A stretch of 64,000 nucleotides of DNA from Lachnospiraceae bacterium (GCA_900757195.1 CAAEMZ010000016.1:1-64000), one strand, 5' to 3'. Positions 50,202-59,757 are shown, counted from the stretch's first letter. Notes: generated by a model from the letters alone, not told the origin. Numbers and translations are program-made.

Positions 50202-52010
50202 ATGTCTGAATCAATGAAGGGATTAAAAAGAACCCATCGCTGTGCTGAATTGAATGGAGCGAATGTCGGGGAAACAGTAACCGTTATGGGCTGGGTGCAG
50301 AAGAGCCGTAATAAAGGCGGTATCATTTTTGTTGACCTCAGAGACCGCAGCGGCCTTCTCCAGATTATCTTTGAAGAAGCGGATGCAGGAAGTGAAAACT
50401 TTGCCAAAGCAGAAAAACTCCGTTCCGAGTTTGTTATTGCTGCTGTCGGACGGGTGGAAAAAAGAGCCGGAGGCGTCAATAAAAATCTGGCAACCGGAGA
50501 AATCGAGATCCGGGCCACGGAACTTCGGATTCTTTCAGAAGCCGAAACACCGCCGTTCCCGGTGGAAGAAAACAGCAAGACAAAGGAAGATCTGCGCCTG
50601 AAATACCGTTATCTGGATTTAAGACGTCCGGATTTACAGAGAAATCTGATGATGCGAAGCAAAGCAGCAGCCGTTATCCGGAATTTCCTTTCCGAAGAGG
50701 GATTTTTGGAAATTGAAACGCCGATCCTCGGCAAGAGTACACCGGAAGGCGCCAGAGATTATCTTGTACCGAGCCGTGTACATCCGGGAAATTTCTACGG
50801 GCTGCCACAGTCGCCGCAGTTATATAAGCAGTTATTAATGTGCTCCGGTTATGACCGTTATTTCCAGATTGCCAAGTGCTTCCGTGATGAGGATCTGCGT
50901 GCGGACCGTCAGCCGGAATTCACCCAGATTGATATGGAGCTTTCTTTTGTGGATGTGGACGATGTGATCGATGTCAATGAACGTCTGTTATCCCGTCTGT
51001 TTAAAGAGATTATCGGACTGGATGTACAGCTTCCGATTCAGCGGATGACATGGCAGGAAGCGATGGACCGCTTTGGTTCCGATAAACCGGATACCCGTTT
51101 TGGCATGGAACTGCAGGATGTCAGTGATGTTGTGAAAGACTGTGAATTTGTTGTCTTTAAAGGCGCTCTGGAAGCGGGCGGTTCTGTTCGTGGTATCAAT
51201 GCCAAAGGACAGGGCGGTATGCCGCGTAAAAAAATCGATGCTCTGGTAAAATTTGCAAAGGATTACGGTGCAAAGGGGCTGGCCTATATCGTTATTCAGG
51301 AAGACGGCACGGTGAAATCCTCTTTTGCCAAATTCATGAAAGACGAAGAGATGACAGCGCTGATTCAGGCCATGAAGGGTGAAAACGGCGACCTCCTTCT
51401 TTTTGCCGCAGATAAAAATAAAGTGGTTTATGATGTTCTCGGCGCACTGCGTCTGGAACTGGCAGATAAGATGGAGCTTATCGATAAAAATAAATTTAAT
51501 TTCCTCTGGGTTACAGAATTCCCGCTGCTTGAGTGGTCTGAGGAAGAGGGACGCTATACAGCCATGCATCATCCGTTCACCATGCCTATGGAAGAGGATC
51601 TGCAGTATCTGGACAGCGATCCGGGCAGAGTCCGTGCCAAAGCTTACGATATTGTTCTGAACGGCACAGAAATCGGCGGCGGCAGCGTTCGTATTTTCCA
51701 GAACCATGTTCAGGAAAAGATGTTTGAGGTTCTCGGATTTGAAAAAGAGGATGCCTATGACCGTTTTGGTTTCCTGTTAAATGCGTTCAAATACGGTGTG
51801 CCGCCACACGCAGGTCTGGCCTACGGATTTGACCGTCTGATTATGATTATGGCCGGTATGGACAGCATCCGTGATGTCATTGCATTCCCTAAGGTAAAAG
51901 ACGCTTCCTGTCTGATGACCGATGCGCCGAATGTTGTTGACGATATTCAGTTAAAAGAGCTCGGAATCGACATTGCGGAAGAAGAAAAAGCCGGAGATGC
52001 CGAAGCCTGA
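50202..52010 (+). CDS. aspS: Aspartyl-tRNA synthetase
   Basis: A 602-residue bacterial-type AspRS with an N-terminal OB fold (GWVQKSRNKGGIIFVDLRDRSG), class II motif 2 FRDEDLRADRQPEFTQID, the bacterial GAD insertion (about residues 290-430) and motif 3 GLAYGFDRLIMI. It charges tRNA-Asp. It follows hisS by 18 bases with GGAG upstream, the usual hisS-aspS pair. Confidence 0.96.
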   Translation: MSESMKGLKRTHRCAELNGANVGETVTVMGWVQKSRNKGGIIFVDLRDRSGLLQIIFEEADAGSENFAKAEKLRSEFVIAAVGRVEKRAGGVNKNLATGEIEIRATELRILSEAETPPFPVEENSKTKEDLRLKYRYLDLRRPDLQRNLMMRSKAAAVIRNFLSEEGFLEIETPILGKSTPEGARDYLVPSRVHPGNFYGLPQSPQLYKQLLMCSGYDRYFQIAKCFRDEDLRADRQPEFTQIDMELSFVDVDDVIDVNERLLSRLFKEIIGLDVQLPIQRMTWQEAMDRFGSDKPDTRFGMELQDVSDVVKDCEFVVFKGALEAGGSVRGINAKGQGGMPRKKIDALVKFAKDYGAKGLAYIVIQEDGTVKSSFAKFMKDEEMTALIQAMKGENGDLLLFAADKNKVVYDVLGALRLELADKMELIDKNKFNFLWVTEFPLLEWSEEEGRYTAMHHPFTMPMEEDLQYLDSDPGRVRAKAYDIVLNGTEIGGGSVRIFQNHVQEKMFEVLGFEKEDAYDRFGFLLNAFKYGVPPHAGLAYGFDRLIMIMAGMDSIRDVIAFPKVKDASCLMTDAPNVVDDIQLKELGIDIAEEEKAGDAEA

Positions 52011-52079
52011 ACAGAGACATTATCTGAATTTATAAGGGCAGATGATAAGTACAGTGCAAATTTTTTATAAAAGAGAGAG

Positions 52080-52108
52080 TTGTTTATAAAAATCAGATAT
52101 GTTATGCT
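52080..52108 (+). promoter_or_regulatory. Promoter of glyA
   Basis: TTGTTT (52080-52085) and TATGCT (52103-52108) are 17 bases apart. Confidence 0.6.
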
Positions 52109-52155
52109 TTTAAGTGGAAGAATAGTTACGAAAAGGATAATCATGGAGGTACGTT

Positions 52156-53394
52156 ATGTATTCATTAGATGAAGTTAAAAAAACAGATCCGGCCATTGCT
52201 CAGGTTATTGAAGATGAACTGGCAAGACAGAATTCCCACATCGAACTGATTGCATCAGAAAACTGGGTAAGCCATGCTGTTATGGCAGCTATGGGAAGTC
52301 CGCTGACAAATAAGTATGCGGAAGGATATCCGGGAAAACGGTACTATGGCGGATGCGAATGTGTTGACGTTGCAGAAAATCTTGCCATTGAACGGGCAAA
52401 AGAACTTTTTGGATGTGATTATGCCAATGTTCAGCCACATTCCGGCGCTCAGGCAAATATGGCCGTATTCTTTGCCATGGTAAACCCGGGAGATACGGTA
52501 ATGGGTATGAACCTTGACCATGGCGGTCACCTGACCCATGGAAGCCCGGTAAATATGTCGGGTAAATATTTTAATATCGTTCCTTACGGTGTTAATGATG
52601 AAGGCTTTATCGATTATGATGAACTCCGCCGGATTGCTCTGGAAGCGAAACCGAAGTTAATCATTGCCGGAGCCAGCGCTTATGCCAGAACGATCGATTT
52701 CAAGAAATTCCGTGAAGTTGCGGATGAAGTCGGCGCTTACCTCATGGTGGATATGGCCCATATCGCAGGTCTGGTTGCAGCAGGACTTCATCCAAGTCCG
52801 ATTCCTTATGCAGATGTTGTAACAACCACAACCCACAAAACACTTCGCGGACCTCGCGGCGGTCTGATTCTTGCCAATGAAGAAGCAGCGAAGAAGTTTA
52901 ACTTTAATAAAGCAATCTTCCCTGGAACCCAGGGCGGTCCTTTAATGCATGTGATCGCTGCAAAGGCTGTCAGCTTCAAGGAAGCTTTATCAGATGAGTT
53001 TAAAGCATACCAGAAACAGATTATTGATAATGCCCAGGCCCTTGCCAAAGGTCTTATGGACAGAGGTATCCATATCGTTTCCGGCGGTACAGATAACCAT
53101 CTGATGCTGGTAGACTTAATCAACCTGAATCTGACCGGAAAACAGGCTGAAAAGATGCTTGATGAAGTAAATATTACCTGTAATAAAAATACGATTCCTA
53201 ATGACCCTCAGTCACCATTTGTCACCAGCGGTATCCGTCTTGGAACACCGTCCGTAACAACCCGTGGTCTGAAGGAAGAAGATATGGATGCTGTAGCTGA
53301 AGCGATTGCTCTGACTTTAAAGGATTTTGAAGCAAACAAAGAAAAAGCTAAAGCCATCATCAGCGGTATTACAGCAAAATATCCTCTGGATTGA
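52156..53394 (+). CDS. glyA: Serine hydroxymethyltransferase
   Basis: A 412-residue PLP enzyme with ELIASENWVSHAVM, HSGAQANMAVFFAM, DMAHIAGLVAAG and the PLP lysine in TTTTHKTLRGPRGG. It makes glycine and methylene-tetrahydrofolate from serine. Codons are strongly biased, suggesting high expression. GGAGG precedes the ATG and a strong terminator follows. Confidence 0.97.
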   Translation: MYSLDEVKKTDPAIAQVIEDELARQNSHIELIASENWVSHAVMAAMGSPLTNKYAEGYPGKRYYGGCECVDVAENLAIERAKELFGCDYANVQPHSGAQANMAVFFAMVNPGDTVMGMNLDHGGHLTHGSPVNMSGKYFNIVPYGVNDEGFIDYDELRRIALEAKPKLIIAGASAYARTIDFKKFREVADEVGAYLMVDMAHIAGLVAAGLHPSPIPYADVVTTTTHKTLRGPRGGLILANEEAAKKFNFNKAIFPGTQGGPLMHVIAAKAVSFKEALSDEFKAYQKQIIDNAQALAKGLMDRGIHIVSGGTDNHLMLVDLINLNLTGKQAEKMLDEVNITCNKNTIPNDPQSPFVTSGIRLGTPSVTTRGLKEEDMDAVAEAIALTLKDFEANKEKAKAIISGITAKYPLD

Positions 53395-53416
53395 TTTTAA
53401 AGATTAAAAATAATCG

Positions 53417-53443
53417 GGCTCCGGCTGCTGCCGGAGCCTTTTT
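53417..53443 (+). terminator. Terminator after glyA
   Basis: GGCTCCGGC and GCCGGAGCC form a perfect nine-base stem followed by TTTTT. Confidence 0.93.
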
Positions 53444-53467
53444 GAAAAACTTCAGGAGATGATAGAA

Positions 53468-54088
53468 ATGAAAGTATTATTAATAAACGGAAGTCCTCAT
53501 GAACATGGATGTACTGACCGGGCGCTGCAGGAAGTGGCAGCCGCTCTTAAAGCAGAAGGGGTGGAAAGTGAAATTTTCTGGATTGGCAAGGGCGATATCC
53601 ACGGATGCATCGCCTGTTATAAATGCGGCGGTTCCAGCAATCAGTGCGTGTTTGACGATACGGTCAATCAGGCCCTCGTGAAGATGCAGGAAGCAGATGG
53701 TCTTATTGTCGGATCGCCGGTATATTATGCGTCCTTAAACGGCGCTCTGAGCGCCTTCTTAGACCGGATGTTCTGTGCGGGAAGCTGTTTCCATCACAAA
53801 CCGGCGGCAGCGGTCGCTTCCGCACGCCGGGCAGGAACAACAGCGACTCTGGATATTATCCAGAAATACTTTACAATCAGTGAAATGCCGGTCGTATCTT
53901 CCCAGTACTGGAACATGGTTCACGGTTCTGCACCGGAAGATGTTGAAAAAGATATCGAAGGTCTTCAGACCATGCGGACCCTTGGCAAAAACATGGCGTG
54001 GATGCTGAAATGCATTGAAGCCGGTAAAAACGCCGGAATCGATCTGCCTCAGACCGAAGAAAAGATTAAAACAAACTTTATCCGTTAG
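53468..54088 (+). CDS. Flavodoxin-fold NAD(P)H-dependent FMN reductase
   Basis: A 206-residue protein with the FMN-binding loop LINGSPHEHGCTDRAL, the cysteine pair region GCIACYKCGGSSNQC and GSPVYYASLNGALSAFLDR, typical of the iron-sulfur flavoprotein/NADPH-dependent FMN reductase family. It should reduce a small substrate or quinone; substrate unknown. The ATG at 53468 is nine bases after AGGAG, while the ATG at 53459 overlaps that site. Monocistronic with its start just after the glyA terminator. Confidence 0.85.
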   Translation: MKVLLINGSPHEHGCTDRALQEVAAALKAEGVESEIFWIGKGDIHGCIACYKCGGSSNQCVFDDTVNQALVKMQEADGLIVGSPVYYASLNGALSAFLDRMFCAGSCFHHKPAAAVASARRAGTTATLDIIQKYFTISEMPVVSSQYWNMVHGSAPEDVEKDIEGLQTMRTLGKNMAWMLKCIEAGKNAGIDLPQTEEKIKTNFIR

Positions 54089-54130
54089 GGGCATCCCATC
54101 CCGTTCCGGGGTGGACTTTTCACAAATGTT

Positions 54131-54206
54131 CCGGAAGAAAAGAAAAACATCCGCCAGATCCCTCGGTGAACCTTTCACACAGTTCACTGAAGAATATGGC
54201 GGATGT
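54131..54206 (-). terminator. Long nested terminator of the LUD gene
   Basis: ACATCCGCCA (54147-54156) pairs with TGGCGGATGT (54197-54206) and encloses a second stem GGTGAAC/GTTCACT. On the minus strand it is followed by a T-rich tract (54131-54146), so it ends the LUD gene transcript. Confidence 0.75.
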
Positions 54207-54209
54207 TCA

Positions 54210-54851
54210 TTAATAGCCCAGTTCTTCTCCGACGAGAATGATTTTGATACGACCTGCCGGAGCGCTTCGTCTTGTAACAACAAACTGATTGCAGATACAG
54301 TCGGCGCTCATGCAGTTACAGCAGCGTCCGACCTGGGTACACGGCGTATTTTTATCCAGACGGGCGGTATTCATCGGCGCCGCGGTATTCCGGGCCCGTT
54401 CAACGGCAGCCTCAATGCTGTTTGTCACTTTGTTCATCCCTGCGATAATGATAACGTTGGCAGGTCCGAAAATCAGAGAAGCTGTCCGGTTGCCGACACC
54501 GTCAATATTGACCAGCTCGCCGTCCATAGTGAGGGCGTTGGTACTCATAAAGTAATAGTCGCAGCCGGCGACTTTGCTGTAAAATTCTCTTTTTTCATCC
54601 TCGGTTTTCGGAACTGTGCGATCCAGAACAACGCAGTCCGAGGCTTTCAGCGCCGGAATCAGTCCGATTTCATTGATGGAAACCGAACCGCCCCAGGAAA
54701 CACTGGAACCCGGGGTGACAAATCTCAGAGCCATTTTCAGGGCATCTTCACCATTATCTACATAATAAGCTTCCATACCGCGTTTATCCAGATTTTTAAT
54801 CAGTGTTTCAGCGGCAGTTTCATAAAATTTTTTCTTAGGATTCAATTGCAT
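54210..54851 (-). CDS. LUD-domain protein (LutC/YkgG-like)
   Basis: A 213-residue protein of the LUD (DUF162) family: SVSWGGSVSINEIGL, YYFMSTNALTMDGELVNIDGVGNR and FGPANVIIIAGMNK. A cysteine-rich tail (PCTQVGRCCNCMSADCICNQF) could bind an Fe-S cluster or metal. LutC proteins belong to L-lactate oxidation with LutA and LutB, but neither is present here, so its role may differ. The start at 54851 is used because the upstream ATG (54875) lies in the -10 element. Confidence 0.82.
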   Translation of the reverse strand: MQLNPKKKFYETAAETLIKNLDKRGMEAYYVDNGEDALKMALRFVTPGSSVSWGGSVSINEIGLIPALKASDCVVLDRTVPKTEDEKREFYSKVAGCDYYFMSTNALTMDGELVNIDGVGNRTASLIFGPANVIIIAGMNKVTNSIEAAVERARNTAAPMNTARLDKNTPCTQVGRCCNCMSADCICNQFVVTRRSAPAGRIKIILVGEELGY

Positions 54852-54873
54852 CACGCTCCGTTCTTTTTTTGCC

Positions 54874-54882
54874 ATTATAGCA
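54874..54882 (-). promoter_or_regulatory. Extended -10 promoter of the LUD gene
   Basis: On the minus strand TGCTATAAT (54874-54882) forms an extended -10 element. Confidence 0.65.
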
Positions 54883-54930
54883 CTTTTTGAAGAAACGGTA
54901 CAGAAAAATTACAAATGGCCGGAGGAAATA

Positions 54931-54939
54931 TGGTATAAT
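54931..54939 (+). promoter_or_regulatory. Extended -10 promoter of topB
   Basis: TGGTATAAT (54931-54939) is a perfect extended -10 without a clear -35 box. Confidence 0.65.
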
Positions 54940-54974
54940 AGGAAAGATTTTAAAATAGTTAATAAGGAGATTTT

Positions 54975-56957
54975 ATGTCAAAATCATTATATATTGCGGA
55001 AAAACCCAGTGTGGCCCGCGAGTTTGCGAAAGTATTAAAAATTAACGGAAAGAGCTATGACGGCTACATGGAGTCGGCGGATTCGGTGGTGACCTGGTGT
55101 GTCGGCCATCTGGTGACCATGAGTTATCCGGAAGCTTATGATCCGGCGCTGAAACGCTGGTCACTGGATACGCTGCCTTTTATTCCGTCGGAGTTTAAGT
55201 ATCAGGTGATCGATTCGGTTAAAAAACAGTTTGATATTGTGAGCCGCCTTTTGAACCGGAGTGATGTGGAGACGATTTATGTCTGCACCGACTCGGGACG
55301 GGAAGGGGAGTATATTTACCGACTGGTGGATCAGATGGCAGGCGTTCATGGAAAAACGCGGAAACGGGTATGGATCGATTCCCAGACAGAAGAAGAAATT
55401 TTAAGAGGTATCCGGGAGGCGAAGGATATTTCTGCCTATGATAATCTGGCAGCATCGGCTTATCTGCGGGCAAAAGAAGATTACCTGATGGGTATTAATT
55501 TTTCACGGTTACTGACACTGAAATATGGCCCGTCTATTTCCAGCTTTATGCGGACGAAGCGTACCGTGTTGTCGGTGGGCCGTGTGATGACCTGCGTGCT
55601 TGGAATGGTCGTACGGCGGGAACGTGAAATCCGTGCCTTTGTCAAGACGCCTTTTTACCGGGTGCTGTCCAGACTGGATGTCCATGGCAGAGAGATAGAG
55701 GCGGAATGGCGGGCAGTGGAAGGCTCGAAATATTTTCAGACCCCGGTCCTTTATAAGGAAAACGGTTTTAAAAAAGAGGAAGATGCCAAAGCACTGATCG
55801 CCATGCTGGAGGCGGCGCCGCCAAAGGCCATGGTGATTCGTGAGCTGTCCAAGAAAAAAGAAAAGAAAAATGCGCCACTGTTATTTAATCTGGCAGAACT
55901 GCAGAATGAGTGTTCCAGACTGTTTAAACTCAGCCCGGATGAAACGTTGAAGGTGGTTCAGGAGCTTTATGAGAAAAAGCTGGTTACCTACCCGAGAACC
56001 GATGCCAGAGTTTTATCGACGGCGGTTGCCAAAGAAATTTATAAAAATATCAGCGGCCTGAAAAATTTTCAGCCGGTGGCTGATTTTGCCCGGGAAGTGC
56101 TGGATATGGGCAGTTATAAAACGATTGCCAAAAGCCGCTATGTCAATGATAAACAGATTATGGACCACTATGCCATTGTACCGACGGGGCAGGGGCTCGG
56201 AGCGCTGAAATCTGTGAACCGGACGGCTTTCAGCGTTTATACGGTGATTGCCAGACGTTTTTTAAGTATTTTTTATCCGGCTGCGGAATATCAGAAGATC
56301 AGTCTGGTTCTGGAAAAAGAAAAAGAGAAATTTTTTGCCGGATTTCGAGTGCTGACTGCCGAAGGCTATCTGAAAGTGGCTGGAAAGCCTTCGGAAAAAG
56401 GAAAGGATGGCGAAAATGCAGAGAAACTGGATGGCGCATTTCTGGAGGTGTTAAAGAGCCTGAAAAAAGATACGCTGCTGCCGGTCAATGAATTCTATAT
56501 AAAAGAAGGGGAGACCACACCACCAAAACGCTATAATTCGGGAAGCATGATTCTGGCTATGGAAAATGCGGGACAGCTTATTGAGGACGAAGAACTGCGG
56601 GCGATGATTAAGGGCAGCGGTATCGGAACCAGCGCCACCCGGGCGGAGATTCTTAAAAAACTGGTGACGATACAGTATCTGGCGCTGAATAAAAAAACAC
56701 AGATCATTACACCGACAAAGCTTGGAGAAATTATTTATGATGTGGTGGATAATTCGCTGCGTTCCCTTTTGAACCCGGAATTGACGGCAAGCTGGGAGAA
56801 GGGGCTGAACTATGTGGCCGAAGGTTCGATTACACCGGAGGAATACATGGCAAAGCTGGATCATTTTGTGACAATACGCACCGAAGGCGTAAAACGGCTG
56901 AATAATCAATGGATGCTTCGGGAAAAATATGAGGAAATTTCCAGAATATATTCCTGA
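54975..56957 (+). CDS. topB: DNA topoisomerase III-like type IA enzyme
   Basis: A 660-residue type IA topoisomerase with an N-terminal Toprim domain (YIAEKPSVAREFAKVL, CTDSGREGEYIYR) and the active-site Tyr near residue 339 in VTYPRTDARVL. The middle has SRYVNDKQIMDHYAIVPTGQ and TPPKRYNSGSMILAMENAGQ. There are no C-terminal zinc fingers, as in TopB. It relaxes or decatenates DNA. No conjugation genes stand nearby, so this seems chromosomal rather than part of an integrative element. Confidence 0.9.
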   Translation: MSKSLYIAEKPSVAREFAKVLKINGKSYDGYMESADSVVTWCVGHLVTMSYPEAYDPALKRWSLDTLPFIPSEFKYQVIDSVKKQFDIVSRLLNRSDVETIYVCTDSGREGEYIYRLVDQMAGVHGKTRKRVWIDSQTEEEILRGIREAKDISAYDNLAASAYLRAKEDYLMGINFSRLLTLKYGPSISSFMRTKRTVLSVGRVMTCVLGMVVRREREIRAFVKTPFYRVLSRLDVHGREIEAEWRAVEGSKYFQTPVLYKENGFKKEEDAKALIAMLEAAPPKAMVIRELSKKKEKKNAPLLFNLAELQNECSRLFKLSPDETLKVVQELYEKKLVTYPRTDARVLSTAVAKEIYKNISGLKNFQPVADFAREVLDMGSYKTIAKSRYVNDKQIMDHYAIVPTGQGLGALKSVNRTAFSVYTVIARRFLSIFYPAAEYQKISLVLEKEKEKFFAGFRVLTAEGYLKVAGKPSEKGKDGENAEKLDGAFLEVLKSLKKDTLLPVNEFYIKEGETTPPKRYNSGSMILAMENAGQLIEDEELRAMIKGSGIGTSATRAEILKKLVTIQYLALNKKTQIITPTKLGEIIYDVVDNSLRSLLNPELTASWEKGLNYVAEGSITPEEYMAKLDHFVTIRTEGVKRLNNQWMLREKYEEISRIYS

Positions 56958-56997
56958 AAATGAGCATGTTTGAAAAAACATACATAGAAAAAAAATA

Positions 56998-57089
56998 TTT
57001 ACTTTATAAAACTGAAGTGATAAAATGAGGATATTTCAAAGAAAAGAAGCTCATTAAACCTGTTATTATCTGTCGATTTTCGGCAGATA
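56998..57089 (+). promoter_or_regulatory. Promoter and leader hairpin of glmS
   Basis: TTTACT (56998-57003) and TAAAAT (57021-57026) are 17 bases apart with a TG extension. TATCTGTCG (57067-57075) and CGGCAGATA (57081-57089) make a hairpin just before the ribosome site TTGGAGGAAG. The leader is too short and lacks the core of a glmS ribozyme. Confidence 0.55.
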
Positions 57090-57106
57090 GGATTTGGAGG
57101 AAGATT

Positions 57107-58933
57107 ATGTGTGGTATTGTTGGATATATAGGTAAAAATCAGGCAGCTCCGATTCTGCTGGACGGCCTGGCAAAACTGGAATACAGAGGCTATGATTCTG
57201 CGGGAATTTCCGTATTTGACGGTGAGAATATTCATACCGTAAAGACAAAAGGAAAAATCATAGATTTGCGGAAACTGACCGACGACGGTGAAGCTTTAAA
57301 GGGAACGGCCGGTATCGGACATACCCGGTGGGCGACCCATGGGGAGCCTTCGGATGAGAATTCCCATCCCCATGTCAATGCCAGTGAAACCATTTCTGTC
57401 GTGCATAACGGCATTATTGAAAATTATCTGGAACTTAAAAAACGTCTGATCGCTAAAGGCTATGTTTTTAAATCCGAAACAGATACCGAAGTTGTGACCC
57501 TTTTGCTGGATTATTATTTTGACGGCGATTTACTGAAGGCTCTGTCACGGGTGATGCATCGAATTGAAGGATCCTATGCCCTCGGTATTCTGAATAAAGA
57601 TAATCCAGATGAGATTATTGCGGTAAAAAAAGACAGTCCGCTGATCGTCGGACTTTCGGAAGACGGCAATTATATTGCGTCGGATATTCCGGCGGTGCTG
57701 AAACATACACGTAAGATTTATATTCTGGAAGACGGAGAAATCGTGAAGCTGACACGGGACGGCGTAACCGTGTATAACGAAGACCTGGATGTCATCGAAA
57801 AAGAAGTGACAGAGATTCAGTGGGATGTGTCCGCCGCAGAAAAGGGTGGATATCAGCACTTTATGATGAAAGAGATCCATGAACAGCCGAAGGCTGTCCG
57901 TGATACGATTTTCCCACGGATTAAAGAAGATGAAGTGTTTATTCATGAACTTCGTATGACCGAGGAACAGATTAAAAATTTAAAGAAAATCTTTATTATT
58001 GCCTGCGGTTCCGCTTATCATGCCGGAGTCACAGGAAAATATGTGATTGAAGATTTATCCCGGATTCCGGTAGAGGTGGATCTGGCTTCGGAATTCCGTT
58101 ACCGGAATCCGATACTTGAAGAGAACAGTCTGGCGATTATCATCAGCCAGTCCGGAGAAACAGCGGATACGCTGGCGGCAATGCGTGAAGCAAAACGTCA
58201 TGGGGTACGGACACTGGCCGTTGTCAATGCCGTTGGCAGTTCCATTGCCAGAGAGGCGGACGATGTTCTGTATACATGGGCCGGCCCGGAAATTGCGGTA
58301 GCGACGACAAAGGGTTATACGAGCCAGCTTTCCGCCCTCTATCTTCTGGCGCTGCATTTTGGGAAAATCCGCGGAAAGATTGAACGGAACGAATATCTTG
58401 AAATGATTCAGGAGTTAAAGTCCCTTCCGGATAAGATTGAAGAGCTGCTTTCCCACAAAGAAAGAATACAGTTTCTTGCTAACCAGTATATCGGTCTGAA
58501 GGATGTCTTTTTCCTGGGCCGGGGCATTGACTATGCGAGCGCTCTGGAAGGTTCTCTGAAATTAAAGGAAATTTCTTATGTTCATTCGGAAGCCTATGCT
58601 GCCGGAGAACTGAAGCACGGAACGATTTCTCTGATTGAAAAGGGAACGCTGGTAGTGGCGCTGGTGACTCAGGAACAGCTTTACGGAAAGATTGTCAGCA
58701 ACATTGTTGAAGTCCGTACCCGGGGCGCTTTTGTACTGGCGATTACGAACGAAGATAACACAGACATTGAAAAGAATGCAGACTATGTATTTTATATTCC
58801 AAATACAAGCAGGGCGTTTACAGGAATACTTGCAACGATTCCGATGCAGCTTTTTGCTTATTATGTGGCGGTGGCCAAGGGCTGCGATGTGGATCAGCCG
58901 CGAAATCTGGCAAAATCCGTAACCGTCGAATAA
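57107..58933 (+). CDS. glmS: Glutamine-fructose-6-phosphate aminotransferase (isomerizing)
   Basis: A 608-residue enzyme with an N-terminal Ntn glutaminase domain starting at the catalytic Cys2 (MCGIVGYIG) and two SIS isomerase domains (ACGSAYHAGVTGKYVIE, SQSGETADTLAAMREAK, LGRGIDYASALEGSLKLKE). It ends with the expected DQPRNLAKSVTVE. It makes glucosamine 6-phosphate, the entry to peptidoglycan and amino-sugar synthesis. The next gene probably belongs to the same pathway. Confidence 0.97.
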   Translation: MCGIVGYIGKNQAAPILLDGLAKLEYRGYDSAGISVFDGENIHTVKTKGKIIDLRKLTDDGEALKGTAGIGHTRWATHGEPSDENSHPHVNASETISVVHNGIIENYLELKKRLIAKGYVFKSETDTEVVTLLLDYYFDGDLLKALSRVMHRIEGSYALGILNKDNPDEIIAVKKDSPLIVGLSEDGNYIASDIPAVLKHTRKIYILEDGEIVKLTRDGVTVYNEDLDVIEKEVTEIQWDVSAAEKGGYQHFMMKEIHEQPKAVRDTIFPRIKEDEVFIHELRMTEEQIKNLKKIFIIACGSAYHAGVTGKYVIEDLSRIPVEVDLASEFRYRNPILEENSLAIIISQSGETADTLAAMREAKRHGVRTLAVVNAVGSSIAREADDVLYTWAGPEIAVATTKGYTSQLSALYLLALHFGKIRGKIERNEYLEMIQELKSLPDKIEELLSHKERIQFLANQYIGLKDVFFLGRGIDYASALEGSLKLKEISYVHSEAYAAGELKHGTISLIEKGTLVVALVTQEQLYGKIVSNIVEVRTRGAFVLAITNEDNTDIEKNADYVFYIPNTSRAFTGILATIPMQLFAYYVAVAKGCDVDQPRNLAKSVTVE

Positions 58934-58961
58934 TTATAAAATAATTTTGGGAGTGAAAAGA

Positions 58962-59633
58962 ATGAAAGATTTAATGATCGGTAATTTATATCATCTGGAA
59001 GAAACTATTGCAGCGGATTTGTTTGAAGGAAAGGACTATCCATGGGAAGTTCTGCCGGAAATCGGCAGTTTTATCTTAAAACTCGGCCCAACCCTGCCAA
59101 AGGACGAATACGATCAGGTGGGTGAGGATGTCTGGATCGCCAAGAGTGCGAATGTATTTCCGTCGGCTTATGTGCATGGTCCGGCCATTATCGGCAAAGA
59201 TGCGGAAGTGCGCCACTGTGCGTTTATCCGTGGGAATGCGATTGTCGGTGAAGGCGCAGTTGTCGGAAATTCCACAGAATTAAAGAATGTTGTTTTATTT
59301 AATAAGGTTCAGGTGCCCCATTATAATTATGTCGGAGATTCCATTCTCGGATTTAAGGCTCATATGGGCGCCGGTTCGATCACATCCAATGTCAAAGCGG
59401 ACAAAATGCTTGTTAAAGTGCATGCAGGGACTGAAAATATTGAAACCGGACTGAAAAAATTCGGCGCCATGCTCGGGGATCATGTGGAAGTGGGATGTAA
59501 TGCGGTTTTAAATCCGGGAACGGTGATCGGACGGGAAACCAATGTTTACCCGACGTCGATGGTACGCGGATTTGTTCCGGCCCGTAGTATTTTTAAAAAT
59601 ACCGGCGAAGTGATGCGTAAAAAAACAGTGTGA
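58962..59633 (+). CDS. Left-handed beta-helix transferase-like protein (GlmU acetyltransferase-like)
   Basis: A 223-residue protein of hexapeptide repeats (IIGKDAEVRHCAFIRGNAIVGEGAVVGNSTELKNVV, MLGDHVEVGCNAVLNPGTVIG), with the GlmU-like YVGDSILGFKAHMGAGSITSN turn. It lacks the GlmU pyrophosphorylase domain. Following glmS by 28 bases, it may act in UDP-GlcNAc supply or bind sugar nucleotides. The ATG at 58962 follows GGGAGTG. Confidence 0.8.
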   Translation: MKDLMIGNLYHLEETIAADLFEGKDYPWEVLPEIGSFILKLGPTLPKDEYDQVGEDVWIAKSANVFPSAYVHGPAIIGKDAEVRHCAFIRGNAIVGEGAVVGNSTELKNVVLFNKVQVPHYNYVGDSILGFKAHMGAGSITSNVKADKMLVKVHAGTENIETGLKKFGAMLGDHVEVGCNAVLNPGTVIGRETNVYPTSMVRGFVPARSIFKNTGEVMRKKTV

Positions 59634-59725
59634 TAAATTGTCAGATAAATTGTCTGAAAAGCACTGGACGAAAAGGGGCTTTTATGAGAAAATAAAAGTA
59701 GTCATTTTATCATTTTAACGATAAA
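59632..59725 (+). promoter_or_regulatory. GATAAAT motif cluster before the NifU-like/GGGtGRT operon
   Basis: GATAAATTGTC occurs twice (59632-59642 and 59644-59654) with a 12-base period. TTTATC (59706-59711) and GATAAA (59720-59725) then form an inverted repeat with eight bases between. Four related sites within 94 bases suggest an operator region. A weak AAAAGC/GCTTTT hairpin near 59657-59683 may end the upstream transcript. No clear -35/-10 pair was seen. Confidence 0.45.
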
Positions 59726-59757
59726 TATTTGAAGATATGTTTGAAAGGGGTTCTAAA

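Noticed and set aside
54015..54890. 291-codon plus-strand frame over the LUD gene
   Set aside because: It covers the terminator and is antisense to a recognisable LUD protein; no ribosome site.
54975..56957. topB as a sign of an integrative conjugative element
   Set aside because: No relaxase, type IV secretion, integrase or attachment-site repeats are near; neighbours are housekeeping genes.
56958..57106. glmS ribozyme upstream of glmS
   Set aside because: The leader is about 80-145 bases, contains only a simple hairpin and lacks the conserved ribozyme core.
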